The notes below the pieces were generated by a model. That model had not been told where the DNA came from and did not search any database. It worked only from the letters and a program-made list of their open reading frames with translations. A program made the translations under genes and the position numbers. From JADFJB01 sp964464595 (lineage in GTDB: Bacteria; Zhuqueibacterota; JdFR-76; DREG01), in assembly GCA_964464595.1 (NCBI GenBank), contig CAYXGW010000007.1, positions 41,806-105,805 on the forward strand: a stretch of 64,000 nucleotides of DNA. The letters run 5' to 3'. Positions 27,845 through 35,928 of this stretch are shown here, one piece after another (the first letter of the stretch is position 1; the number at the start of each line of letters is the position of its first letter).

Positions 27845-28591
27845 TTATTTAGCTCGGTTCAAGATAACTTTTGCTGGTATTCCTGCCGCAACGGATAAAC
27901 CTGGGATGTCTTTTGTCACAACTGCTCCTGCCGCAATTGCTGTTCCGCTATCAATATGAACTCCATCCAAAATAACACAGTGCGCACCAATCCAGACATC
28001 ATCTCCCAGTATAACCCCTCCTTTACCTTCAAAATCGTATTGCCTGTTAATGGGTATATCCGTCCGATCCAGTTTATAGTTGCCGCCTCCTACAATATAG
28101 GTATAAGCAGCAATTATATTGTCTTTACCAATTTTGACATTATTCGAGGAAAAGACTTCACAATTAAAACCAATATTCGCACGTTCGTCCAATTCGATGT
28201 TACCATCTTTACAACTTAAAATTGAATTCCGCCCAATGAATACATCATTTCTTAAAGTGATTCCATCATTGCCGAATCCTTTCGCATCAATCATCACATT
28301 ATCATCAATAATTACATTATCTCCCATAATAATTTTTTGAGGATGACGTAAAACAATATTCGTCCCAAATACAACCGAGCTTCCTACCTTTCCAAGTATG
28401 ACTGAGTATAATTTACTTCTTAAAAAAATGCCAAGAGCCCCTGGAATCCAGGATATGAACAAAACAATTAGTTCGTATTTAATTAAATCGAGAAGGCTTT
28501 CAGTACCTACAACTAACTCCTGGTATCTTTTTAATTTTGATTTTTTCTGATTGGTAATCAAATCTTGAATTTTATATGTCTTACTATCCAT
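27845..28591 (-). CDS. Left-handed beta-helix acyltransferase (WcaF/LacA type)
   Basis: The 248-residue protein has an N-terminal hydrophobic helix pair (IKYELIVLFISWIPGALGIF) and then hexapeptide repeats: VVFGTNIVLRHPQKIIMGDN, NVIIDDNVMIDAKGFGNDGI, DDVWIGAHCVILDGVHIDSG. The C-terminal loop TAIAAGAVVTKDIPGLSVAA is typical of sugar O- or N-acetyltransferases. Catalytic His is probably in the coil around IIAAYTYIVGGGNY. It lies 2 bases after the deacetylase-type gene, so both are probably coexpressed. It may acetylate an EPS sugar, or the lipid-linked precursor given the membrane-facing N-terminus. Confidence 0.83.
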   Translation of the reverse strand: MDSKTYKIQDLITNQKKSKLKRYQELVVGTESLLDLIKYELIVLFISWIPGALGIFLRSKLYSVILGKVGSSVVFGTNIVLRHPQKIIMGDNVIIDDNVMIDAKGFGNDGITLRNDVFIGRNSILSCKDGNIELDERANIGFNCEVFSSNNVKIGKDNIIAAYTYIVGGGNYKLDRTDIPINRQYDFEGKGGVILGDDVWIGAHCVILDGVHIDSGTAIAAGAVVTKDIPGLSVAAGIPAKVILNRAK

Positions 28592-28629
28592 ATCAATTTT
28601 GAATTTTTAAAATAACCATAATCTTATTA

Positions 28630-29613
28630 TTAAATCAAATTTTGATTTTTATACCACTCAGCTGTTCTGGCCAGACCTTCATCGACACTTACTTTGGGTT
28701 GGTAATTTAATATCTTTTTAGCCTTAGAGATATCAAAAGACCTGCTTTTAGTAAAAAAATCTACACGGCGTCTGTAGATTGGAGGTTCAATTCCTAAGGG
28801 GATACAAATTTTCTCGCAAAGGGTGCCGGCAATTTGAACCGGGAAAGCCGGGAGATGTAGCTTAAATTTGGAAGAATTGAATATCTCTGCTATCTTATCT
28901 AAGATTTGGTTCAGAGTCGGGATATCTTCTCCACCAATAATGAAGCTTTCTCCAACCGCTTCTTCAACTTCAGAGGCCAAAATAAATCCATTGACCAAAT
29001 CATCTATATAAGCCAAATGATAATAAATTTCACCCGAACCTAACACTATTGTAGGTGTATGTAATGCTAATTTGAATACCTTCAGCAATCTTAGATCACC
29101 TGGTCCATAAATGGGTGTAGGCCGAACAACCGATACAGGTAAGCCGGTTTTCTTGTGAAAATCCAGGGCAGCAAATTCGCCGTCTAATTTAGTAACTTGG
29201 TAAATATCACCAGGCTTAAACCGGTAACTTTCATTAGCGGGTGGATCTTCAATGTGGCCATGCACACCTCCCGTACTACAGTGTACAAATTTTTGAATGC
29301 CATTCTTAAGAGATGATTCTAACAGATACTTTGTGCCTTTGACATGAACATCCCGATATACCTGGTCAGTTATACCGGCACTTCGAAATATCGCAGCAAT
29401 ATGAAATACCTTCTCCACACCTTTTACAGCTTCTTCAACAATCTCAGGATCTCTCAAGTCTCCTTCTACTACATCATAATTACCGTTATTCTCTAACGCA
29501 AAAAACTTTTCTTTGTCACGTACCAATACTCGAACATCATACCCATTTGTGCATAATGTTTTTGCTAGAGCATTTCCCGTAAATCCCGTAGCACCGGTTA
29601 CAAGAACTTTAAT
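28630..29613 (-). CDS. NAD(P)-dependent SDR epimerase/dehydratase, probable ATT start
   Basis: The conserved frame gives a 327-residue extended SDR. The N-terminal Rossmann motif VTGATGFTGNALAKTL and the following VRVLVRDKE lie upstream of the first ATG/GTG/TTG codon (TTG at 29526). An in-frame TAA sits only 12 bases before the ATT at 29611..29613, with no other usual start between, and AAGGAAG lies 5 bases before that ATT. I therefore place the start at ATT. Without these 29 codons the GxxGxxG site would be lost. Other motifs are HCSTGGVHG and YQVTKLDGE (Tyr-x3-Lys). It probably modifies a nucleotide sugar. A sequencing error at the start codon is the alternative. Confidence 0.8.
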   Translation of the reverse strand: MKVLVTGATGFTGNALAKTLCTNGYDVRVLVRDKEKFFALENNGNYDVVEGDLRDPEIVEEAVKGVEKVFHIAAIFRSAGITDQVYRDVHVKGTKYLLESSLKNGIQKFVHCSTGGVHGHIEDPPANESYRFKPGDIYQVTKLDGEFAALDFHKKTGLPVSVVRPTPIYGPGDLRLLKVFKLALHTPTIVLGSGEIYYHLAYIDDLVNGFILASEVEEAVGESFIIGGEDIPTLNQILDKIAEIFNSSKFKLHLPAFPVQIAGTLCEKICIPLGIEPPIYRRRVDFFTKSRSFDISKAKKILNYQPKVSVDEGLARTAEWYKNQNLI

Positions 29614-29618
29614 TTTAG

Positions 29619-29625
29619 CTTCCTT
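29619..29625 (-). promoter_or_regulatory. Shine-Dalgarno sequence for the ATT-start SDR gene
   Basis: On the minus strand the bases read AAGGAAG, ending 5 bases before the ATT at 29613, which is the optimal spacing. It lies after the in-frame stop, so it supports initiation at the ATT rather than at the TTG 29 codons later, which has no good purine-rich site before it. Confidence 0.6.
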
Positions 29626-29656
29626 TTATCTTTATATTCTGATTTAACATTAAAAA

Positions 29657-30841
29657 CTACCCGACAGAAGAACCAAGGCTAATTTGATCTTCAATCCAAT
29701 CATAAACTCCATTGAGCCTTTTTTGATGAGCAGCAAATGTATGGTTTTTTTCAACAAAATTTTTACCATTCCTGCCAAATCTTTTTTGCAACTCTGTGTT
29801 TTCAGCAAGAGCTACAATACCCTCCGCAAACCCATTTGGATCTGCTGGTGCAAGATAGGCTTCATTATTCGTTAATATTTGGTTGTGGGTATAAAGATCC
29901 GTGGCTAAAAGTGGTTTCCCTGAATGTAAATATGGAAAAATTTTCATTGGCGTATTTACACCTTTTATTCTTGGGCATGTGAGAATATCAGCACTATTTA
30001 GATAATCAGCTAATTTATCAAAAGGTTTTGGTCCAAGAAAATATGTCTTTTTGTCAATTTTTAGCTTATAAGTCTTTTCTTTATAACGGGCGATATCATT
30101 ATTATTTCCACCGATAATTACCAGGTCAATTTTGTTTGTATTGTCACAGGCAATCTTAAAGCTTTCCAATAGCAAATCCAATCCCTGGTAATGCTCCAGA
30201 TTACCAATATATAAAAGAATTTGTTTGTCAATCCCAAGCTCTTTTTTTAGAAAACCATTCCTAATCAGATTGGGATTTTTAAGTTGAGAAATATCATGCA
30301 TGGTTACTGTTTTTTGTGATCCATTTTTTTTACATAGCTCGGCTAAAGCATTACAGACAGGGAGGTTTGCTAGGCTTTTCCTAATAGCAGCTCCTTCCAT
30401 TTTATCGAATATATTCGCAAAAACAGTGAGCATAGGATTTTTTTCCACCATTTGTTGTGCAATGGAAGAATCAATATCATAAACATAAGGAATTTTATAT
30501 AGAAATTTGAAGAACATCGCAAAAAAAACAGATTCCTCACCAGCGTGTATAACGTCATATTTCCGCTGATGAACCAGTTTCCAGGCTTTGAAAAACATGA
30601 ATAAATCACAAATCATTTTTTTAAATGAAAACCCGGGATTGATATTTTTAAGGAATCCTAAATTTGCTGTTCGGTGGATAGTTAAATTCGGCAAATCAAC
30701 GATCGTTCCTTCATTGTAAACCAATAAATCAATAGATGTATTTGCTCTTTCTGCAAGGACTCGAAGAACCAATAATACATCAATAGGAGTTCCTCTATCT
30801 TGATAAAACGGATGTGGCGCTAATAGTAGAATGTTCATCAT
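29657..30841 (-). CDS. GT4 family glycosyltransferase
   Basis: The 394-residue protein opens with ILLLAPHPFYQDRGTPIDVL, a typical GT4 acceptor loop with Gly-Thr-Pro. The donor domain has ILLYIGNLEHYQGLDLLLES, DILTCPRIKGVNTPMKIFPY and LHSGKPLLATDLYTHNQI. The KIFPYLHSGKP segment replaces the common E-x7-E core, as in some EPS-cluster GT4 groups. The ATG overlaps the upstream PHP-like gene by 4 bases (ATGA), indicating translational coupling and perhaps a shared function. Confidence 0.85.
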   Translation of the reverse strand: MMNILLLAPHPFYQDRGTPIDVLLVLRVLAERANTSIDLLVYNEGTIVDLPNLTIHRTANLGFLKNINPGFSFKKMICDLFMFFKAWKLVHQRKYDVIHAGEESVFFAMFFKFLYKIPYVYDIDSSIAQQMVEKNPMLTVFANIFDKMEGAAIRKSLANLPVCNALAELCKKNGSQKTVTMHDISQLKNPNLIRNGFLKKELGIDKQILLYIGNLEHYQGLDLLLESFKIACDNTNKIDLVIIGGNNNDIARYKEKTYKLKIDKKTYFLGPKPFDKLADYLNSADILTCPRIKGVNTPMKIFPYLHSGKPLLATDLYTHNQILTNNEAYLAPADPNGFAEGIVALAENTELQKRFGRNGKNFVEKNHTFAAHQKRLNGVYDWIEDQISLGSSVG

Positions 30842-31680
30842 CGCAAACTTTTTGATTTTTTGATTTGAATTAGAAATTGATTTATAATCGATCTAAAAGG
30901 ATTCTCTAAATTTCCATAGCGATACAATTTTGTTTCCGGATCAGATAGTAATTTTTTGATATCTCTACTTGGATAGTTCTGATCGAACTTAGCATTAGCA
31001 CAAAAACCAAAACTCCCGGGCTTATTATATTCCCACGAAAATGCCAATGGGTCGCTGCCAGGTAATATTTGTATCCCTAATTTTTCGGCTTGTTTGAAAT
31101 GAGTTGGATTTCGCCAAAAGGAAGGACGACCACCATTATCACCAAGAAACAAATCGCTGGGTGATTTAGTTTCACTTAGAATTTTTCTGATAATCTTTCC
31201 CCTGTTGCCAAACCATTTACCAAAACCCCAGGGTAAAACTGGAATTCCACCCTCAGATTTGATATCTGAAATTGTTTCTCTGATTGGTCTTTTTGACTGG
31301 ATTTGCTTTGTCGTAGCCAAGGCAAGAACTTCAACCGATTCCAGGGTATTAACTTGCCTACCTGCGATTATGAGTACTTTTTGATATGAATTTCTCTCAG
31401 CAATTATCGAACATTCTTCTTGAGTAGATCGAATATTCCATCTTTTATACTTGGATATATCTTTGCCTGACGAGCCTTTAGGGGAATGTTTAACAAACCA
31501 GTTTTGGTTATAGTCTTCAGTTAAAAATAGAACACCAATAAATGGAAGGTTATCATTAATGGAAGATGCTGCATTATTAAAGTTCAAAAAAGCTGCATCG
31601 AGCGTTTGTTCCCAATCAAAATAATCAAAAATATGGACATGGGTATCACAAATTATCTTAATGATTTGATTGGATTCCAA
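30838..31680 (-). CDS. PHP/amidohydrolase-like metal-dependent protein, function unknown
   Basis: The 280-residue soluble protein has IICDTHVHIFD (His-x-His metal motif) near the N-terminus, then LIIAGRQVNTLESVEVLAL, GIPVLPWGFGKWFG, LFLGDNGGRPSFW and LPGSDPLAF. These match the PHP or amidohydrolase barrel fold with metal ligands on successive strands. The exact chemistry is not readable. The predicted start is a TTG without a clear ribosome binding site, and an in-frame stop lies just upstream, so the true start may be an ATT at 31662 (giving KIICDTHVHI). It heads the downstream EPS gene block. Coupling to the GT4 at 29657 suggests a role in glycan modification or regulation. Confidence 0.62.
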   Translation of the reverse strand: MESNQIIKIICDTHVHIFDYFDWEQTLDAAFLNFNNAASSINDNLPFIGVLFLTEDYNQNWFVKHSPKGSSGKDISKYKRWNIRSTQEECSIIAERNSYQKVLIIAGRQVNTLESVEVLALATTKQIQSKRPIRETISDIKSEGGIPVLPWGFGKWFGNRGKIIRKILSETKSPSDLFLGDNGGRPSFWRNPTHFKQAEKLGIQILPGSDPLAFSWEYNKPGSFGFCANAKFDQNYPSRDIKKLLSDPETKLYRYGNLENPFRSIINQFLIQIKKSKSLR

Positions 31681-31902
31681 GGTATGGTATTTTCGTTAGA
31701 CGAGATTATTCTCTGGTTAGTTACAGCTCCGCCTAGTCAGTCCCAGGCAATCAATTTGCTGTTTGAGCAATACAAATTTAAGGTAATGAATTAGGGTATG
31801 GACATTAAGAGAATAAACGCCATTATATATAAATCGTCATTATTTGATTTTTAATTAGCGGCCATATTTCTTAATATGTTAGTATTTTTATTGTCATCAA
31901 CT

Positions 31903-31917
31903 GTTTCAAATTGAAAC
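31903..31917. repeat. Perfect inverted repeat GTTTCAA-A-TTGAAAC
   Basis: Seven-base arms separated by one base form a near-palindrome 30 bases downstream of the terminator, in the probable promoter region of the distal EPS block. It has the size of a dimeric regulator half-site pair. No regulator gene is nearby, so its role is open. Confidence 0.45.
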
Positions 31918-31947
31918 CAAATATCTTGTCTTTGTTTTTTACTGCAA

Positions 31948-31980
31948 AAAAAATACCAAAGTAAACCTTTGGTATTTTTT
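31948..31980 (-). terminator. Rho-independent terminator after ugd (bidirectional hairpin)
   Basis: A perfect stem of 14 base pairs (core AATACCAAAG with CTTTGGTATT) with a 5-base loop is flanked on both sides by A/T runs, so a U-tract follows the hairpin in either direction. It lies 102 bases after the ugd stop and ends the minus-strand EPS core transcript. It separates this unit from the distal EPS block. Confidence 0.85.
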
Positions 31981-32081
31981 GATTTCCTAGATAGATAAAC
32001 ATATTAATTATCAACTAGTTAGATATAACGTGGATATCTTTTACTTATAATAAAGTGTTCCTATTTGGAACAATTGCTCAA

Positions 32082-33398
32082 TTATCCACCAGTTCCATTT
32101 TTCCGGCCAACCCCAAAATAATCAAAACCTAGTTTTTTCATTTTAGACGGATCATAAATATTCCTTAAATCAAACACAAGCGGTTTGTTTAACAACGATT
32201 TTATCTTTTCTAAATCCAAACTTCTAAATTGATTCCATTCTGTCATAAATATCAATGCGTCACACCCCTCAATTGTCTCATAGGTCTCTCCACAATACTC
32301 AATATCCGGTAGATCTATTCTGGCATTCTCTACAGCTACCGGATCAAATGCCCGTACTTTTCCACCTTCTTTTTGAATCCTCTTAATAATATCTACAGAA
32401 GGCGCGTCTCGCATATCATCTGTATTTGGTTTAAACGCTAAACCTAGTACACCAATTGTTTTACCTTGAAAGTCTCCAATTCCTTTTTTGATCTTTTCAA
32501 ACATCCTTTGTCTTTGGCTCACATTCACTTCAATAGCAGAGCCAATTATTTTCAAATCAAAACCTTTGGCTTTTGCTAGCTGGTGAATAGCAGAGGTGTC
32601 TTTTGGAAAACATGAGCCTCCATATCCCGGGCCGGCATGTAGAAATTTTCTGCCGATTCGATTATCTAAACCCATTCCTTTTGCCACATCGTTAATATCT
32701 GCACCAACAATTTCGCACAAATTAGCCATTTCATTTATATAAGAAATTTTTGTTGCAAGAAATGCATTCGCTGCATATTTAATCAATTCTGCAGTTTCAA
32801 TATTGGTTTCAACAAAAGGAGTTTCGATCAAATATAATGGACTGTAAAGCTCCTTTAAAATAGCCAATGCTTCCGGCTGCTCTGCACCTAGCACAACCCG
32901 GTCAGGACGCATAAAATCCTCAATGGCAGAACCTTCACGGAGAAATTCCGGATTTGAAGCAACAGAAAAAGGAATACTATTGGGTTGATTATCTTCAACG
33001 ATTGAGCGAATCCATTTTCCCGTACCCACAGGCGAAGTACTTTTATTGACTATAACTTTGTACCCATTTTTATATTTGGCAATATCTTTCGCGACATCTC
33101 CGACAAATTGAAGATTGGCTGATCCATCCTCTTTTGGTGGAGTTCCCACTGCAATAAAAACAATTAGTGATTTTTCAATAGCTGCTTTAATATCTGTTGT
33201 AAATGACAATCTCTTTTCTTTTACATTTTTTGCTACTAAAATATCCAATCCTGGTTCATAAATTGGCATGACACCTTTTAAAAGGTTGTCTATTTTAGAT
33301 TTGTCAATATCAACACATATAACTTCATTGCCAAATTCAGCAAAACATGTTCCGGTAACTAATCCTACATAACCGGTTCCAATTACTGCAATATGCAT
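32082..33398 (-). CDS. ugd: UDP-glucose 6-dehydrogenase
   Basis: The 438-residue protein has the N-terminal NAD motif VIGTGYVGLVTGTCFAEFG, the middle segments YEPGLDILV and ASNPEFLREGSAIEDFMRPD, and the active-site GPGYGGSCFPKD with catalytic Cys263. These match the UDP-Glc/GDP-Man dehydrogenase family at full length. UDP-GlcA specificity is favoured by the YEPGL and ASNPEFLREG motifs of the Ugd/TuaD group. The enzyme makes UDP-glucuronate in the cytoplasm, which the epimerase at 34951..35904 could turn into UDP-galacturonate. It is the last gene of the core EPS operon, followed by a terminator. Confidence 0.93.
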   Translation of the reverse strand: MHIAVIGTGYVGLVTGTCFAEFGNEVICVDIDKSKIDNLLKGVMPIYEPGLDILVAKNVKEKRLSFTTDIKAAIEKSLIVFIAVGTPPKEDGSANLQFVGDVAKDIAKYKNGYKVIVNKSTSPVGTGKWIRSIVEDNQPNSIPFSVASNPEFLREGSAIEDFMRPDRVVLGAEQPEALAILKELYSPLYLIETPFVETNIETAELIKYAANAFLATKISYINEMANLCEIVGADINDVAKGMGLDNRIGRKFLHAGPGYGGSCFPKDTSAIHQLAKAKGFDLKIIGSAIEVNVSQRQRMFEKIKKGIGDFQGKTIGVLGLAFKPNTDDMRDAPSVDIIKRIQKEGGKVRAFDPVAVENARIDLPDIEYCGETYETIEGCDALIFMTEWNQFRSLDLEKIKSLLNKPLVFDLRNIYDPSKMKKLGFDYFGVGRKNGTGG

Positions 33399-33477
33399 TT
33401 AATCCTCCTTGAAGAATTTATTTTTGCTAATGTATTCATACACTTATTGTTTCGTCATATTTCTCAAAAACTTTTGT

Positions 33478-34935
33478 TTAATAAGCTCCATAACCAAAAA
33501 GAACAACTAATACTGTCTTTAAACTGATCTTTACATCTAACCACAACGACCAATTATCTATATATTCCAGATCCATTTCCATCCACCGATCAAAATCAAT
33601 CATATTTCGACCACTTACTTGCCAGATACAGGTTATTCCTGGTTTTAAGCTTAGCCTTCGACGCTGCCAAATTTCATACATCTCTACTTCAATTGGAAGC
33701 GGAGGCCGTGGACCAACAATACTCATATCACCTTTCAAAACATTGAACAATTGAGGAAGTTCATCCAGGCTGATTTTTCTCAATAATCTTCCTAAAGGAT
33801 ATACCCTAGGATCTCGCTTAATTTTGAAGACGGGTCCTCGCATTTCATTTTGTTTTTCAAGTTCTTTCTTTCGTAATTCCGCCCCTACCATCATAGTCCG
33901 AAATTTATAAAGGGTAAATTTGCGTCCATTCAACCCGGAACGTTCTTGTTTAAAATAAATTGATCCTTTTGAAGAAAGTTTAATAGCCATTGCAAGCACA
34001 ATAAATAAGGGCATTGCAATAATAATACCGATAAGTGAAACTAATATATCAGTAGTCCGCTTCACAAATAACTGCCATTCGTTTGCTGAAAAAGTTTCAA
34101 ACGCAAGTAGTGGAAAGCCACCAAAATTAGTCTGTTTTAGGCTCGATATTTTCGTGTCATAAAGATCTACTGATAGATAGGTTTCTACACCTTCATTTTC
34201 ACAAGCTAAAATTGCATCCTCAATATTCCCTAACCATGAACGAGGTACAACAAATACAACTCTATCAACAACATAAGAATGGAGTAACCTGGGGATATCT
34301 GATAGCCTGCCAAGAACTTTACTCCCCATAATATAAGATCCTGTACGCCCTGGCTCGTCATCAATTAAGCCAATAATATTTAATCCCCAATGTTTGTGGT
34401 TGTTTACTACGCCAATAAAATTTTGGGCACGTTTGCCTGTCCCAACTATTAATATATTTACTCGATTATAACCTCTTGTCCTGACATATTCGAGAAAACT
34501 GATAAAAACTCTTTTTTCAATTAATAGCAAAATGGCACAAATACAAGCAAATAAACCCACAAACAATCTGCTTGTTTCCGTCATTTTTAACAAGAACACA
34601 ACGCTTCCTATTGCAAGCGTGGATGCAACGGCTGATTTAATAATTCCAAAAAAGATTTTTAGGTAATTTTCGGTTCGAAAATCATGATACACACCAAAGA
34701 AACTAAGAAAAATTAGCCAGAAAAAAATTGCAGACAAAAGAATTATGAAATTATTTTCAAAAAAGAAAAATGCCCCCTGAAAGTCAAAATTTGGAGCAAA
34801 CGCCTTATCTCCGAGATCAAACTTATCACGTACTATGACCATCACATAGAAGGCAATCCCAAAGGAAACAGATACAACTACCAAGTCTATAATCTGAAGG
34901 ATATTCTTTAAAAATACTTCCTTTTCTCGAACCAT
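33478..34935 (-). CDS. Polyprenyl glycosylphosphotransferase initiating EPS (WbaP/WcaJ type)
   Basis: The 485-residue protein has about four N-terminal membrane helices, then a Rossmann-like CoA-binding-type domain (NILIVGTGKRAQNFIGVVNN), a fifth helix (ILVSLIGIIIAMPLFIVLAM) and the C-terminal catalytic domain. The catalytic domain has IYFKQERSGLNGRKFTLYKF, RTMM, ISLDELPQLFNVLKGDMSIV and GPRPP. This is the full WbaP/CpsE architecture. It transfers a sugar-1-phosphate (usually Glc or Gal) to undecaprenyl phosphate to start each repeat unit. It lies between ugd and the UDP-glucuronate epimerase-like gene. Confidence 0.92.
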   Translation of the reverse strand: MVREKEVFLKNILQIIDLVVVSVSFGIAFYVMVIVRDKFDLGDKAFAPNFDFQGAFFFFENNFIILLSAIFFWLIFLSFFGVYHDFRTENYLKIFFGIIKSAVASTLAIGSVVFLLKMTETSRLFVGLFACICAILLLIEKRVFISFLEYVRTRGYNRVNILIVGTGKRAQNFIGVVNNHKHWGLNIIGLIDDEPGRTGSYIMGSKVLGRLSDIPRLLHSYVVDRVVFVVPRSWLGNIEDAILACENEGVETYLSVDLYDTKISSLKQTNFGGFPLLAFETFSANEWQLFVKRTTDILVSLIGIIIAMPLFIVLAMAIKLSSKGSIYFKQERSGLNGRKFTLYKFRTMMVGAELRKKELEKQNEMRGPVFKIKRDPRVYPLGRLLRKISLDELPQLFNVLKGDMSIVGPRPPLPIEVEMYEIWQRRRLSLKPGITCIWQVSGRNMIDFDRWMEMDLEYIDNWSLWLDVKISLKTVLVVLFGYGAY

Positions 34936-34950
34936 TATATTTATTGATAT

Positions 34951-35904
34951 CTAATTCATATTGTGGAATTTATGCCAATTAATAAATTGACGAATTCCTT
35001 CTTCAAAGAAAACTTTTGGAGAATAATTTAGCTCTTCTTTTGCTTTTCTTATGTCAGCATAGGTAGTTTCTACATCACCAGGTTGGGTTGGCAAGAATCT
35101 TAAATTGGCTTTTTTACCCATATATTTTTCAATTGTTTGAATCATTTGCAATAATCCTACAGTCTGAGAGTCGCCCAAATTAAATATTTCATAACCGGAG
35201 CAATTACTATAGGAATTTACCAAACCATCAATAATATCAGAAATATAAGTATAATCTCTTCGTGAAGATCCGTCTCCAAAAACCGGAATTTCTTCACCTT
35301 GATCGATTAATTTAGTAAATCGATGAATTGCCATATCGGGTCTTTGACGGGGACCATAAACCGTAAAAAACCGAATACAACTTATTGACATGTCATAAAG
35401 ATGGTGATAAGAATAGGCTATTAGTTCACCTGCTTTTTTTGTAGCCGCATAAGGAGATATTGGATTATCCACATTATCGATTTCTGAAAATGGGGTTTTT
35501 TTATTATTTCCGTAAACCGATGATGAAGATGCAAATATGAATTTAGAGACTTCAAATTGGCGCGCAAACTCCAGAAGATTTAATGTTCCTTCAACATTGA
35601 CTTGCTGATAAAGTAATGGATTTCTAATGGATGGCCTTACGCCTGCCCTAGCAGCTAAGTGATAAATTCCGTTAAATTGATGACTTGAAAAAACACTTTT
35701 TAATTGCTCATAATTGCAAATGTCCACTTCGTAAAGTTTAATTTTATTTTCGGCCATCAGAAGCTCAATATTTTTTCTTTTAATTGCTGGATTGTAATAG
35801 TTGTTAAAAGTATCAATACAAATAACATCAATATTGTGATCCACTAATCTTTCACATAAATGTGAACCAATAAATCCTGCAGCACCAGTGACTAGCACTT
35901 TCAT
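34951..35904 (-). CDS. UDP-glucuronate 4-epimerase-like SDR enzyme
   Basis: The 317-residue protein has the motif VTGAAGFIGSHLCERLVDHN, then IYHLAARAGVRPSIRNPLLY, FASSSSVYG and YAATKKAGELIAYSYHHLY (Tyr-x3-Lys). The AARAGVRPSI segment and the YAATKKAGE motif are typical of UDP-glucuronate 4-epimerases such as LspL/CapI. The product would be UDP-galacturonate, fitting the adjacent UDP-glucose dehydrogenase gene. A UDP-glucuronate decarboxylase is less likely because its signatures are absent. A 15-base gap separates it from wbaP downstream. Confidence 0.84.
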   Translation of the reverse strand: MKVLVTGAAGFIGSHLCERLVDHNIDVICIDTFNNYYNPAIKRKNIELLMAENKIKLYEVDICNYEQLKSVFSSHQFNGIYHLAARAGVRPSIRNPLLYQQVNVEGTLNLLEFARQFEVSKFIFASSSSVYGNNKKTPFSEIDNVDNPISPYAATKKAGELIAYSYHHLYDMSISCIRFFTVYGPRQRPDMAIHRFTKLIDQGEEIPVFGDGSSRRDYTYISDIIDGLVNSYSNCSGYEIFNLGDSQTVGLLQMIQTIEKYMGKKANLRFLPTQPGDVETTYADIRKAKEELNYSPKVFFEEGIRQFINWHKFHNMN

Positions 35905-35928
35905 TTAGTAAGAAAACCTTTAGTACAA

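Larger units (their letters stand above)
31681..32081. other. Intergenic region with inverted repeat and terminator
   Basis: No convincing gene is seen here. From right to left it holds the hairpin terminator of the EPS core operon (31948..31980), a perfect 7-bp inverted repeat (31903..31917), a possible minus-strand -10 TATAAT at 31822..31827 with no good -35 box, and a short plus-strand open frame that does not look like a known protein. The arrangement fits a promoter region for the block reading leftwards from 31680. The -10 suggestion is weak. Confidence 0.4.

Noticed and set aside
31606..31794. Plus-strand open frame of 62 codons partly in an intergenic gap
   Set aside because: The first half is antisense to the PHP-like gene and the rest has no family match or RBS. 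It could be a remnant but is not supported as a gene.
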